Part shown: positions 34,369-42,950 of the stretch, piece after piece
How the letters are laid out: each line of letters opens with the position of its first letter
How positions within the stretch are numbered: the stretch's first letter is position 1
The notes under the pieces: generated by a model
What the model was told of the DNA's origin: nothing
The model's input: only the letters and a program-made list of their open reading frames with translations
The model's database searches: none
Origin: Candidatus Zhuqueibacterota bacterium
GTDB taxonomy: Bacteria > Zhuqueibacterota > Zhuqueibacteria > Residuimicrobiales > Oceaniaggregativiventaceae
Length of the DNA: 44,032 nucleotides
Reading direction: 5' to 3'
NCBI GenBank assembly: GCA_016929055.1
Contig: JAFGJN010000206.1
Location: 1 to 44,032 of the forward strand
Position numbers and translations under genes: made by a program

Positions 34369-35640
34369 TCATAAAGTTTTCAGCTGGTTTTCCAGGCGCT
34401 CGAGATCGCGGTGAACGCGCTCGTAGCGAGGGTGATCCGGAAAACGCGTCAAAAAAAGCCGCCAATAGGCAACTGTTTCAAAATCATTTTTCAATTTTTT
34501 TCTGCACAAATCGGCTGCGTGCAACAGTGCTTGAGCAGCGCAATTGCTGTCGGATTCCGCCTTTGCAAAGTCGGCCCAGGCCTGAGCGGCACGGGAATAA
34601 TCCTTGATCTTTTTTTCATACAGCAGCGCGATTGTTTTTTGTGCTTCCAGCGAGCGGAGCGAATCGGGGGCTTCCCGAATCCAGCGGCGATAAACTCCGA
34701 TGGCCAACGCCGGTTGTTCGAGCTCCTGTGCATAGAGTCTGGCCAGTCCGAAATAGGTGTCGGGCACCCGGACGCCGAAACGATCGATCGTATCCTGATA
34801 GATCTGAATCGCGTCGGAAGCACGACCGAGACGGAGCGCCAGCAAATCGGCACGGTAAATGGCAAGGTCGGCCGCAACCGGATGATCAGCCAAATCCGCA
34901 GGCCAGGCATCGAGCACAGCAAGAGCGCCTTCCGAATCCCGACGATTTTCGCTTAGCAGACGCGCTTTGAACAACAGGGCACGCCCCTTAAGATCACACT
35001 CGTTTTCAACGCCCAAAACCCGGTCGACATGCAAAAGAGCAGATTCTACTTGACGTTGAAAAAGCGCCGCTTTGGCGATCCAGAGCCATAGCCACTCCCG
35101 CCGCGGATCATGCGGAAATCGGCCCAAAAAATCGCGCATCTCCAGTTCGCATCGCGCTGCCGTCACGGATGTCATCGATGCATACAAGGCAGCGCACAAA
35201 TCGAATCTCCTATCCGCTTTCTCCCTGCTCCAACCGTGTTTTTCGAACCGGATTATGAATGAATCGACCGCGGCGGTTCGGTCTTTGTCTGTGCTGCGAA
35301 TTTGTTGCAACAACTCTTTGGCCGAATCCGCCCGCACATCGGCAGGATAGAGAAATAAAAGAACAGCGCAATCGATCATCAGATTGTCGAGATCGCCATT
35401 TTCACGGCTGAGCAGGGCACGTTTCCAGGCGACAGCAGGAGCCTGCGGATGATCGCCAAAGTGCTGCAGCCAACACCCCATTTCGGCATGCAACAGAGCG
35501 GCGTCCATCCGGCCCACCTGTTGCCTGGCGAACAGGAGCGACGCTTCATGCCGTGCCCGATCCGGTTCGGATCGAGCGCTTGTACTCCAGCCGATCAGAA
35601 TCAACAGGAAAAGCCAGATCATCGGTGTCAATCGTTTCAT
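34369..35640 (-). CDS. Exported TPR-like repeat protein
   Basis: A 423-aa protein with a signal peptide or signal anchor (MKRLTPMIWLFLLILIG) followed by helical pairs typical of TPR or Sel1-like repeats (for example ARLYAQELEQPALAIGVYRRWI, AARLLY-type helices and AQALLHAADLCRKKL). Such scaffolds bind other proteins, often in envelope assembly. The ATG at 35640 has GGAAAA upstream. A longer ORF to 35739 overlaps the sialidase-like gene and is rejected. No specific partner can be named; an outer-membrane assembly or gliding role is possible but unsupported. Confidence 0.72.
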   Translation of the reverse strand: MKRLTPMIWLFLLILIGWSTSARSEPDRARHEASLLFARQQVGRMDAALLHAEMGCWLQHFGDHPQAPAVAWKRALLSRENGDLDNLMIDCAVLLFLYPADVRADSAKELLQQIRSTDKDRTAAVDSFIIRFEKHGWSREKADRRFDLCAALYASMTSVTAARCELEMRDFLGRFPHDPRREWLWLWIAKAALFQRQVESALLHVDRVLGVENECDLKGRALLFKARLLSENRRDSEGALAVLDAWPADLADHPVAADLAIYRADLLALRLGRASDAIQIYQDTIDRFGVRVPDTYFGLARLYAQELEQPALAIGVYRRWIREAPDSLRSLEAQKTIALLYEKKIKDYSRAAQAWADFAKAESDSNCAAQALLHAADLCRKKLKNDFETVAYWRLFLTRFPDHPRYERVHRDLERLENQLKTL

Positions 35641-35705
35641 CAGTTTTCCAGCATTTTTGACGACCAAATCGTCGCCAGTTTGTCGATAAATAGAGCGACT
35701 CGAGC

Positions 35706-36887
35706 TCAGCGCCGATCGATCGGCGCAGGAAGCGTCCAAATCGTTCCAGTAATATCGGGTTTGGAACGTTCGGGATCGGGCGGATGCATTCGCTGATCGC
35801 GGTCGTTTACGTCGGGTTGGTAATAAACGGTCAGAACCGTGCCGGGTTCCAATTCAATGGAAACCGGGTAACCCAGGTCCGGGTTCGCCGCATCATCGCG
35901 CAAAACCACCTCATCGGCCAAATTCCAGTTCAATCCATCTGCGCTGATGCAGGCGCGCTGGCCATAGGGAGGCCGGCGGTAGCCATAGGTGCACAGCACC
36001 CGGCCGTCCTCGAGCAGCAACAGGTGCGGTGGAAAACCCCAGAGCGGCGTGGGAAACGGGTCGGCCCAGGTGTCTCCGCCGTCATCCGAGTAGGATTGCC
36101 ACAGGACACATTTCGGATCCTGATCGTTATAGGGTATGGCAGTGGCACGCATCATCAGGATGATGCGTCCTGAGGGCAGTTGCACCAGATGCGGCTCGCC
36201 GAAACGCAGAGAATCGGCTATCTCTGCAGGAGGGGCGACAATCGCCGCCAGTTCCCAGTTGATTCCGGCTGAGTCGGCGCGATAAATAGCGGCGGCGGAT
36301 TGTTCTTTGCGGTAGGCCGGCACCAACAAACGGCCGTCGTTCACATGAATGCCGCCGTGATTGGAATCCGGACCGCGCCTGGGTTCGGACCAGGTTCGGC
36401 CATGATCGCGCGATTCGATAATCCAGCTGCCCTCATGATCCCGGGCAGTCGAATAAGACGGCTGTTCGACCCAGTCGATCCATCGCGACAGCACCTGAGG
36501 CTCGTAGGCTTTGTCCGGCAAAGATTCATAATAGGAGCGGGTGAAGCGCATGGAATAGATGTGCACCAGGATTCGGCCGTCGCGAAGAGGCGTCAGACCC
36601 GATTCCCGATCGTCCAAAGGGCTGTCATAAATTACCTGGGGCCCTTCCCAGCTCTGCCCGTTGTCCGTCGAGCGCATCAGCAGGATTCGGCCGTCCGGTC
36701 CCAGATGCTCCTCGGATTGGCAAAAGGTGACCAAGATATCGCCGTTTTCGGCCCTGACCATGGACGGCCAGGCGCAATATTCCGAAGGCGCGCTGTAGAT
36801 GGAGAGATGGTTTCGCACCAAAGACGGTTCGCGGGAACAGAAAACAAACAAAATACAGACGAGAAACAAAAATACCGATCTATTCAT
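35706..36887 (-). CDS. Sialidase-like BNR-repeat protein (exo-alpha-sialidase family)
   Basis: A 393-aa exported protein with a six-bladed beta-propeller layout. Asp-box (BNR) motifs of the S-x-D-x-G-x-x-W type appear as STDNGQSW, SRDHGRTW and SDDGGDTW, with a weaker SADGLNW. The N-terminus is a hydrophobic stretch with FVFCSRE (Cys17), lipoprotein-like but not a perfect lipobox. Sialidase activity would release sialic acid from glycans, but many BNR proteins have other activities, and I cannot place the arginine triad with certainty. ATG 36887 has a perfect AAAGGAGG. It diverges from a sodium:solute symporter gene, so a substrate link is attractive. Confidence 0.8.
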   Translation of the reverse strand: MNRSVFLFLVCILFVFCSREPSLVRNHLSIYSAPSEYCAWPSMVRAENGDILVTFCQSEEHLGPDGRILLMRSTDNGQSWEGPQVIYDSPLDDRESGLTPLRDGRILVHIYSMRFTRSYYESLPDKAYEPQVLSRWIDWVEQPSYSTARDHEGSWIIESRDHGRTWSEPRRGPDSNHGGIHVNDGRLLVPAYRKEQSAAAIYRADSAGINWELAAIVAPPAEIADSLRFGEPHLVQLPSGRIILMMRATAIPYNDQDPKCVLWQSYSDDGGDTWADPFPTPLWGFPPHLLLLEDGRVLCTYGYRRPPYGQRACISADGLNWNLADEVVLRDDAANPDLGYPVSIELEPGTVLTVYYQPDVNDRDQRMHPPDPERSKPDITGTIWTLPAPIDRR

Positions 36888-37023
36888 TCGAGCCTCCTTT
36901 GCGATTTCGCCAATCGACGGATTTCCATGTTGAAAAAAACACAAATCGTTCTTGCACTTTAACGTTTTTTTTTCGACCTTGTTTTCCCTTCATCCGGACA
37001 CGCCTAAAGCAAAGGACACCGCC

Positions 37024-38808
37024 ATGCAAACAATCGATATTCTGATTATCTTTGCCTACCTGATTTTGGTCGTGATCATCGGTTTTCTCTTGTCCCGGCG
37101 AGCCGGCCGAGACATGGACAGCTATTTTCTCGGTGGCAAAACGGTGCCCTGGACTCTGCTCGGCATCTCCAACGCCTCGTCCATGTATGACATGAGCGGC
37201 ACCATGTGGCTGGTCTATATGATCTTTGTCTACGGTATGAAAGGCTTGTGGATGCCGTGGGTTTGGGTGACGTTCAATCAGGTCTTTTACATGGTTTATT
37301 TGTCGATTTGGATTCGGCGCTCGAACGTTTTGACCGGTGCCGAATGGATCTCGACCCGTTTCGGCAAAGGTCTGGGCGGCAACCTGTGCCATATCAGCGT
37401 GGTCTTTTTCGCCTTTATCAGTGTGATCGGGTTTCTCTCGTATGCTTTTCAGGGCATCGGCAAATTCGCCGTCATCTTTTTGCCCTGGGATCTTGCTCCG
37501 CATACCTATGCCATCATTTTCATGTCGATCACCACTTTGTATGTAATTGTCGGCGGCATGTACAGTGTCGTGATGACCGACCTGTTGCAGTTCCTCTTGA
37601 TGACCATAACTTCGGTGGTGATCGGCATCATTGCTATGGTGCGCGTCTCTCCGGCAATGCTTCGTGCCGTGGTCCCCGAAGGCTGGATGGATCTGCATTT
37701 CGGCTGGCATCTCAATCTCGACTGGTCAGACGTGCTGCCGGCGGTGAACGAACAAATCGCACAAGACGGATATCAACTGTTCGCTATTTTTTTCGGCATG
37801 GTGCTTTTCAAGGGCATCCTGGTGAGCATGGCCGGACCAGGGCCCAACTATGACATGCAGCGCGTTCTGGCGGCGAAAACGCCCAAAGAGGCGGGGCTCA
37901 TGAGTGGCATGGTCACCATCGCCATCATCCCGCGCTGGTTGATGGTTCCGGGAATCACCATCCTGGCTCTGGTCTTTTTTCAGCCGCAACTGCAGGCCAT
38001 GGGCGGCAACATGGATTTCGAACAGCTTTTGCCCTATGTCATCGCCAAATTTCTTCCAAGCGGTTTGATCGGTCTTTTTCTCGCCGGTCTGCTGGCCGCT
38101 TTTATGTCGACTTTTGATTCGACGGTCAATGCCGGAGCGGCCTATTTGGTGAACGACATTTATAAAAAATATATTCACCCGAATGCGCCGGAAAAACGCT
38201 ATGTCTATTTCGGCTATGGGGTCAGCATCGGACTGGTTTTGATCGGTATTGTGTTCGGATTTATGTCCGATTCGATCAACCGAATAACCGAATGGCTGGT
38301 TTTCGGCCTCTATGGCGGCTATACTGCGCCCAACGTCCTCAAGTGGCACTGGTGGCGTTTTAACGCTTATGGCTATTTCGGCGGCATGATCGCCGGAGTC
38401 GTTGCGGCTCTGACCCTTCCACTCCTCTTTCCCGGACTTTCGGCAGTCAACAGTTTTCCGGTCATTCTGGCGATCGGATCGATCGCCAGCATCGCAGTCA
38501 GTCTCGCGACCCCACCCGATCCGGAAGAGGTTTTGCTTTCTTTTTATAAAAATGTGCGGCCCTGGGGTTTCTGGCGGCCGATCCACGAAAAAGTAAAAGC
38601 GCAGGATCCGCATTTCATCAACGACAGTTCGTTTAAACGCGACATGACCAATGTCGGCGTCGGGATCGTTTGGAAATTGTCGCTGCGCCTTTTCCCTGTT
38701 TTTCTCGTGATGCGCTGGTTTGGACCGACGGCAGCGTGGCTTGCTGTCGGATTGCTCACCACCTGGTTCCTGAAAAAGAATTGGTATGACCGGCTGCAGG
38801 AAAATTGA
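37024..38808 (+). CDS. Sodium:solute symporter family transporter
   Basis: A 594-aa inner-membrane transporter of the SSS family with about 13-14 hydrophobic helices. Family-like segments are SYFLGGKTVPW near the N-terminus, GGMYSVVMTDLLQF and AAFMSTFDSTVNAGAAYLVNDIYKKY, with Ser/Thr residues that form the sodium site in the family. Substrates in the family include sugars, sialic acid, amino acids and vitamins. The divergent sialidase-like gene and neighbouring sugar genes hint at a sugar or sialic acid. ATG 37024 follows AAAGGA. A long antisense ORF across this gene is a shadow. Confidence 0.92.
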   Translation: MQTIDILIIFAYLILVVIIGFLLSRRAGRDMDSYFLGGKTVPWTLLGISNASSMYDMSGTMWLVYMIFVYGMKGLWMPWVWVTFNQVFYMVYLSIWIRRSNVLTGAEWISTRFGKGLGGNLCHISVVFFAFISVIGFLSYAFQGIGKFAVIFLPWDLAPHTYAIIFMSITTLYVIVGGMYSVVMTDLLQFLLMTITSVVIGIIAMVRVSPAMLRAVVPEGWMDLHFGWHLNLDWSDVLPAVNEQIAQDGYQLFAIFFGMVLFKGILVSMAGPGPNYDMQRVLAAKTPKEAGLMSGMVTIAIIPRWLMVPGITILALVFFQPQLQAMGGNMDFEQLLPYVIAKFLPSGLIGLFLAGLLAAFMSTFDSTVNAGAAYLVNDIYKKYIHPNAPEKRYVYFGYGVSIGLVLIGIVFGFMSDSINRITEWLVFGLYGGYTAPNVLKWHWWRFNAYGYFGGMIAGVVAALTLPLLFPGLSAVNSFPVILAIGSIASIAVSLATPPDPEEVLLSFYKNVRPWGFWRPIHEKVKAQDPHFINDSSFKRDMTNVGVGIVWKLSLRLFPVFLVMRWFGPTAAWLAVGLLTTWFLKKNWYDRLQEN

Positions 38809-38836
38809 TTCGTGTTTTTCATGCACGAAAGATCAA
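38801..38836 (-). terminator. Candidate terminator for the UroD-family gene
   Basis: On the minus strand TTGATCTTTCGTG and CACGAATCAA pair with a small bulge around a loop of about 9 nt, followed by TTTT. It overlaps the stop codon of the convergent symporter gene at 38806-38808. The stem is modest and AT-rich, so this is a moderate call. Confidence 0.4.
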
Positions 38837-39990
38837 TAAACACAGCGCCGTGCTTCGTCGCCAAAAGCTTGCAGCAGCGGCAAATCGGCATCGAAGAAAT
38901 GATCGGATGGCGCCAGGATATAGCCCCCGCCCTCACCGGCGGATTCAAAGGCGCGGCGAACAGCGGCGCGGGTGTCCGCGGGCGTGCAGCCCTTGAAGAA
39001 ATGGAACTGGTCGAACCCGCCGATCATGCAGACCCGATCGCCTATACGCCGTTTGGCTTCCGCCAGATCCACATCGGCGCCCATGTCGCGGGGTGTAAAG
39101 GTTTCCATTGCATCGGGCTGCATGGCGGCAATGTCCTCCAAAATCGGCATCATACCGCCGCAGGTGTGATAGACAATGCGTTGACCGGCCTCATGGGCCG
39201 CCGCGATGACCTCTGAATCATAAGGCGCGACGAATTCGTTGAAAAGACGGGGCGAGATAACCGTGGTCGATGCATCACCTCCGCCGAGCTCGAGTATATC
39301 ATAGCGCGCGCCTGCCAGAGATCGGGCGAATTCGATTTTGCGGCGCTGCAGAATACGCAAAAATTCGTGAACCCATTCAGGATCGTCCACCGTCTGCATG
39401 ATCATGGCCTCGGTGCCGTAGAGGCAGCAGGCATCTTGCCAGCATCCCGGTTGTCCGAAAACTTGAAAGCCGGGAATGTGACCGCGAATCAATCCGCGCT
39501 CGCCGAATGCCTCCGCATCCGCATTAACCGCCTCGACATTGCAGAGGGGCGTCGATGCGAATTCGGCTATGATTTCGATATCCGATTTTTCCTTGATCAG
39601 ATGCTCCACAACCCAGGTGGTCTGCTCATTTGATTGCGTCACCACCGAAAGCGTTTTTCGCGGAGTGACAAAATCGTGGCGGGTGGTGGGATATTCCTGA
39701 TCCGGAACCGAGCGACTTGTATAGCGCCAATTGTCGCTGATGATACGCTCGCTCTCGAGAAAACCGGGTTTATCCTGTTGCGGATCGATGTATTCCGGGG
39801 AACCGTGTTTAGGCCGATGCGGAACGGTCCATAGAATCGGATCCAGACCAAAGGCATCGAAAAATTCCTGAAAGGAAATTCCATTCATGTAGGTATCGAC
39901 AAAGTACTGCATGACATGATGGGTGGTAACCGGCAACCGATCCGGCACCTTGCGCTCAAGCGCGGCGATCATTCGTTGTTTTGATGTCAT
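38833..39990 (-). CDS. Uroporphyrinogen-decarboxylase-family protein
   Basis: A 385-aa UroD-fold protein. It has the YHTCGG segment (His-x-Cys), as in the zinc-binding methyltransferases MtaA and CmuA, and a later Cys. The N-terminus (RMIAALERKVPDRLPV) is typical of the family. The dedicated haem-synthesis UroD differs from such proteins, which often belong to corrinoid-linked methyl transfer or occur next to carbohydrate genes. Its place between a sodium symporter and a sugar ABC importer argues against haem biosynthesis. GGAGG precedes ATG 39990. Activity unknown. Confidence 0.85.
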   Translation of the reverse strand: MTSKQRMIAALERKVPDRLPVTTHHVMQYFVDTYMNGISFQEFFDAFGLDPILWTVPHRPKHGSPEYIDPQQDKPGFLESERIISDNWRYTSRSVPDQEYPTTRHDFVTPRKTLSVVTQSNEQTTWVVEHLIKEKSDIEIIAEFASTPLCNVEAVNADAEAFGERGLIRGHIPGFQVFGQPGCWQDACCLYGTEAMIMQTVDDPEWVHEFLRILQRRKIEFARSLAGARYDILELGGGDASTTVISPRLFNEFVAPYDSEVIAAAHEAGQRIVYHTCGGMMPILEDIAAMQPDAMETFTPRDMGADVDLAEAKRRIGDRVCMIGGFDQFHFFKGCTPADTRAAVRRAFESAGEGGGYILAPSDHFFDADLPLLQAFGDEARRCVY

Positions 39991-40160
39991 TGTTTCCTCC
40001 TGTGTTGGTTCAAAGTACAAAAAAGCTCCAAAATGTCAAAACGATTTTCCCGGCATCGCTTATTTTTTACGGGACCCGAGTATCCCTCAGGGGGACACCC
40101 CTGTACCAGACTCTATTTTGGACAGGTCTGGTTTTTGATCTAAATTTTTGCAGGCAAGTG

Positions 40161-40188
40161 TTGTTTTTTTAATTTATTCAGCTATATT
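40161..40188 (+). promoter_or_regulatory. Candidate sigma70-type promoter for the sugar ABC operon
   Basis: TTGTTT at 40161-40166, a 16-nt spacer and TATATT at 40183-40188 (5 of 6 consensus bases). The expected start near 40195 puts the palindrome at 40198-40225 just downstream, where a repressor could block transcription. Confidence 0.5.
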
Positions 40189-40197
40189 AATTGACAA

Positions 40198-40227
40198 CCG
40201 GATTCCCTGCGAAGCTCGAATCCGGGT
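40198..40227 (+). promoter_or_regulatory. Operator-like interrupted palindrome, copy 2 of a two-copy element
   Basis: CCGGATTC (40198-40205) and GAATCCGG (40218-40225) form a perfect 8-bp inverted repeat with a 12-bp gap, so the half-sites are about two helical turns apart. It starts about 10 bp past the -10 box. The 28-bp core matches the element at 91-120. A LacI- or GntR-type regulator site is possible; no such regulator gene is in the window. Confidence 0.5.
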
Positions 40228-40342
40228 CACACAAACGACGACACTGCTTTGCATCCGTGTGAACGTTCCTGTCTGATCCGCAATGCTTTCGTCTGTTGGG
40301 AATGCAATCCGGACAAACCGTGCAAACCTGAAGAAAGGATAA

Positions 40343-41356
40343 ATGATGAATCCTGGACGTACACCTTTTCGTGCTGCACTCGTTTTTGTGATCCTGATCC
40401 TGGTTTTGGTCGTCTTTTTCGGTTGCCGCAGCAACACAGGAGAGGGGAGCGACAGCCGTTACAAGATCGCCGGCATGGTCTTTCAGGAGGATCAATTCTT
40501 TCGTCTGGTGCGCTATGGCATGATACAAGCCGCCGCTGCCTACGATGCCGAGCTGCTTCAGGCCAACAGCCTGGGGAAACCGGACAAAGAGATTCAACTG
40601 GTCAACACCTATATCGCCCGCGGAGTCGATGCTATCGTGATCTCTCCCTTGAGCGCCACAGCATCGGTCACAGCGCTGAAACGCGCCCACGACCGCGGTA
40701 TCGTGGTGGTCACCTACAATTCCACCATCGAAGGCGATATCCCCACCTCATTTGTTGAAAGCGACCAGCGCGATTTGGGCGCCAAGACAGGACAAGCCGC
40801 TGTGCGTTACATTCAGAAAAAGCTGAGCGGCAAAGCCAAAATCGCCATTCTCGCGTTCAAATCCAATCTGCCGGAACAGAGCGATGCGCGCACGGGCGGA
40901 TTCAAGGAACAGGTTCAGCAATTACCCGGGGTGCAAATCGTTGCGGAACAGGATGCATGGATGGCGGAAACCGCGGTTAAAAAAGCGGGCGACATCCTTA
41001 CCGCCCATCCGGATCTCGACATTCTCTTTGCCGCCAACGAAGGCGGAACTGTTGGTTCGGTCATGGCGGTCAAGAACAGCGGCAGGGCCGGCAAGGTGGC
41101 CGTTTTCGGCACCGATGTAAGCGAGCAGTTGATCGATTTTCTGCTCTTTGAGGACAATATTTTGCAGGCCATCACCGGACAGCAGCCCTTTGAAATCGGA
41201 TTTAAAGCCGTCGAATACGCTGTCAAAAGCCTCAATCAGGAACCGGTCGAGACCAAGCTCGCGCTGCCGGGGGTTCTGCTCAGCCGCGAGGATCAGGAGG
41301 GCGTGCGCGCGTTCAAAAAAAGCCTGCTGGAATTGATCGCCGGGAGTGCCTCTTGA
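40343..41356 (+). CDS. Sugar ABC transporter substrate-binding lipoprotein (RbsB-like)
   Basis: A 337-aa periplasmic-binding protein of the type I sugar family. It has a hydrophobic N-terminus with a lipobox-like end FFGCRS (Cys28), so it is probably a lipoprotein anchored to the membrane. The two lobes are seen in YKIAGMVFQEDQFFRLVRYG, DAIVISPLSATA, IAILAFKSN and DILFAANEGGTVGSVMAV, typical of ribose/galactose-type binding proteins. The substrate is not readable. AAGAAAGGAT precedes ATG 40343; ATG 40346 follows immediately. Its stop overlaps the TTG start of the ATPase gene. Confidence 0.92.
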   Translation: MMNPGRTPFRAALVFVILILVLVVFFGCRSNTGEGSDSRYKIAGMVFQEDQFFRLVRYGMIQAAAAYDAELLQANSLGKPDKEIQLVNTYIARGVDAIVISPLSATASVTALKRAHDRGIVVVTYNSTIEGDIPTSFVESDQRDLGAKTGQAAVRYIQKKLSGKAKIAILAFKSNLPEQSDARTGGFKEQVQQLPGVQIVAEQDAWMAETAVKKAGDILTAHPDLDILFAANEGGTVGSVMAVKNSGRAGKVAVFGTDVSEQLIDFLLFEDNILQAITGQQPFEIGFKAVEYAVKSLNQEPVETKLALPGVLLSREDQEGVRAFKKSLLELIAGSAS

Positions 41357-42849
41357 GCGCGACCAAACTGGAAACCCTCGCCCTGCGCAAGGAATATCCC
41401 GGGACTGTGGCGCTCGACTCGGTTTCGGTGTGTTTTGAAGGGGGGAAAATTCACGCCTTGCTCGGCAAGAACGGCGCCGGTAAAAGCACGCTGGTCAAGC
41501 TTCTGGCCGGCGCCATCCAACCAACATCCGGCTGCATTCACGTCGACGGCCGCGATGTGCGTATGCGTTCGCCGAATGAAGCTTTTGCCAACGGCATCGC
41601 CACGGTTTATCAGGAATTGAGCCTGGTGCCGCAGCTGACGGTGGCGGAAAATATTTTCCTTGGCCGAACCCCCAAACGGCGCGGTTCGCGAGGATTGATG
41701 ATCGATTGGCCGCAAACATTTGCCGACGCACAAAAATTGCTCGCAGAGATCCAGGTCGATCTCGACGTGCGGCGAACGGTCGCGGAACTGGGAGTGGCGC
41801 AACAGCAACTCGTGGAAATCGCCAAAGCCATGTCATTCAGACCTTCGGCCTTGCTGCTGGACGAACCCACTTCGGCGCTGGCCCAGCACGAGACAAAAAA
41901 TCTATTTGCGTTGATCCGCCGTCTGGCAGCAAACGGTGTGGCGATCATCTATATCACCCACCGGTTGCAGGAATTGGAGGCCATCGCCGACTGCATAACC
42001 GTTCTTCGCGACGGCAAGCTGATCGGCAGCATCGACATGGCCGATGCCAATGCCGAGGGAATCTTTACGATGATATTCGGCCGGGTGGAACAGAAAGAGC
42101 GACCCGCTTCGCTCAAAGCCGGGGACGAAGCGATTCTGCAGGTCAACAACCTGCGGCGTAAAAACGCCTTGACCGACATCAGTTTCACCCTGCACACCGG
42201 CGAAATTCTCGGCATCGCCGGCATGCTCGGCTCGGGGAGAACCGAACTTCTCAAGGCACTGTTTGGTGCCGAACCCTTTGATGGCGGCGAAATCCGTGTC
42301 GGCGACACGCTCGTGCGCAGCGCCAATCCCATGCGCATGAAACAACTCGGAATAGCCTTTACCCCGGAAAATCGCAAGGCCGAAGGACTGGTTCAGATTC
42401 TCAGCACCCGGGTGAACATGTGTTTGGCCGGACTGAACCGGATCGCCCCGCGGGGTTGGCTCAACCGGAGGCGCGAAAAAAAAATCATCGATCAACTGGC
42501 GGGTGATCTCGACATTCGAGTCTCAAACATCGATTTCCCGGTTTCTTCACTCAGCGGCGGCAACCAGCAAAAAGTGGTCATCGCCAATTGGCTGACCACC
42601 GAACCTCGAATCATCCTATTTGACGAGCCGACCCGCGGCATCGATGTCCAGGCCAAACAGCAGATCTTTCAGATCATGTGGGATCTCGCTTGCCGAGGAA
42701 TCAGCTCGATCTTTGTCTCCAGCGAACTGGAAGAGCTTTTGGAGGTTTGCCATCGCATCCTCATCATGAAGAGCGGTCGAATCGTCGGACAAGTCCGCCC
42801 CGAAGAGATCAGCGCAGACGAGTTGTTTGTCCGCTGTCTGGAAAAATAA
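41353..42849 (+). CDS. Sugar ABC transporter ATP-binding protein (RbsA-like, two ATPase domains)
   Basis: A 498-aa double nucleotide-binding protein. Domain 1 has Walker A GKNGAGKST (residues 38-46), a degenerate signature in LGVAQQQLVEIA, and Walker B LLLDEPTSAL. Domain 2 has a divergent Walker A (GMLGSGRTE), signature LSGGNQQKV and Walker B ILFDEPTRGIDV. The asymmetry is normal for RbsA/MglA proteins. It starts with TTG that overlaps the preceding TGA (TTGA), and GGGAG is the ribosome-binding site. It powers import with the permease encoded next. Confidence 0.96.
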   Translation: MSATKLETLALRKEYPGTVALDSVSVCFEGGKIHALLGKNGAGKSTLVKLLAGAIQPTSGCIHVDGRDVRMRSPNEAFANGIATVYQELSLVPQLTVAENIFLGRTPKRRGSRGLMIDWPQTFADAQKLLAEIQVDLDVRRTVAELGVAQQQLVEIAKAMSFRPSALLLDEPTSALAQHETKNLFALIRRLAANGVAIIYITHRLQELEAIADCITVLRDGKLIGSIDMADANAEGIFTMIFGRVEQKERPASLKAGDEAILQVNNLRRKNALTDISFTLHTGEILGIAGMLGSGRTELLKALFGAEPFDGGEIRVGDTLVRSANPMRMKQLGIAFTPENRKAEGLVQILSTRVNMCLAGLNRIAPRGWLNRRREKKIIDQLAGDLDIRVSNIDFPVSSLSGGNQQKVVIANWLTTEPRIILFDEPTRGIDVQAKQQIFQIMWDLACRGISSIFVSSELEELLEVCHRILIMKSGRIVGQVRPEEISADELFVRCLEK

Positions 42850-42851
42850 TT

Positions 42852-42890
42852 CGATTGCCGCTCCGTTCATTTACGAACAGATGGCAATCG
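42852..42890 (+). other. Intercistronic hairpin between the ABC ATPase and permease genes
   Basis: CGATTGCC (42852-42859) and GGCAATCG (42883-42890) form a perfect 8-bp outer stem. An inner GTTC-atttac-GAAC stem lies at 42865-42878. There is no T-run, so it probably does not terminate the operon fully. It may tune the ratio of the proteins or protect mRNA ends. The permease gene starts about 60 bp later with its own AAGGAG site. Confidence 0.55.
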
Positions 42891-42950
42891 GCCAACCACC
42901 CGAGCTTCGAGCGGCCATGAGCCGAAGGAGCTGACAAGGAGTCCTTAAAC

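Larger units (their letters stand above)
39991..40342. other. Divergent control region between the UroD-family gene and the sugar ABC operon
   Basis: A 352-bp region without a gene. It holds a hairpin at 40088-40103 (CAGGGG-GACA-CCCCTG) and a second inverted repeat at 40105-40132 (ACCAGAC and GTCTGGT) followed by four T residues. An AT-rich promoter lies at 40161-40188, and an operator-like palindrome at 40198-40225. The ABC leader from about 40195 to 40342 is GC-balanced and has no ORF. The minus-strand promoter for the UroD gene is not obvious. Confidence 0.5.

Noticed and set aside
40212-40226. A tRNA T-arm-like string (CTCGAATCC) in the ABC leader
   Set aside because: No acceptor, D or anticodon stems can be built around it. 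It is part of the 8-bp inverted repeat.
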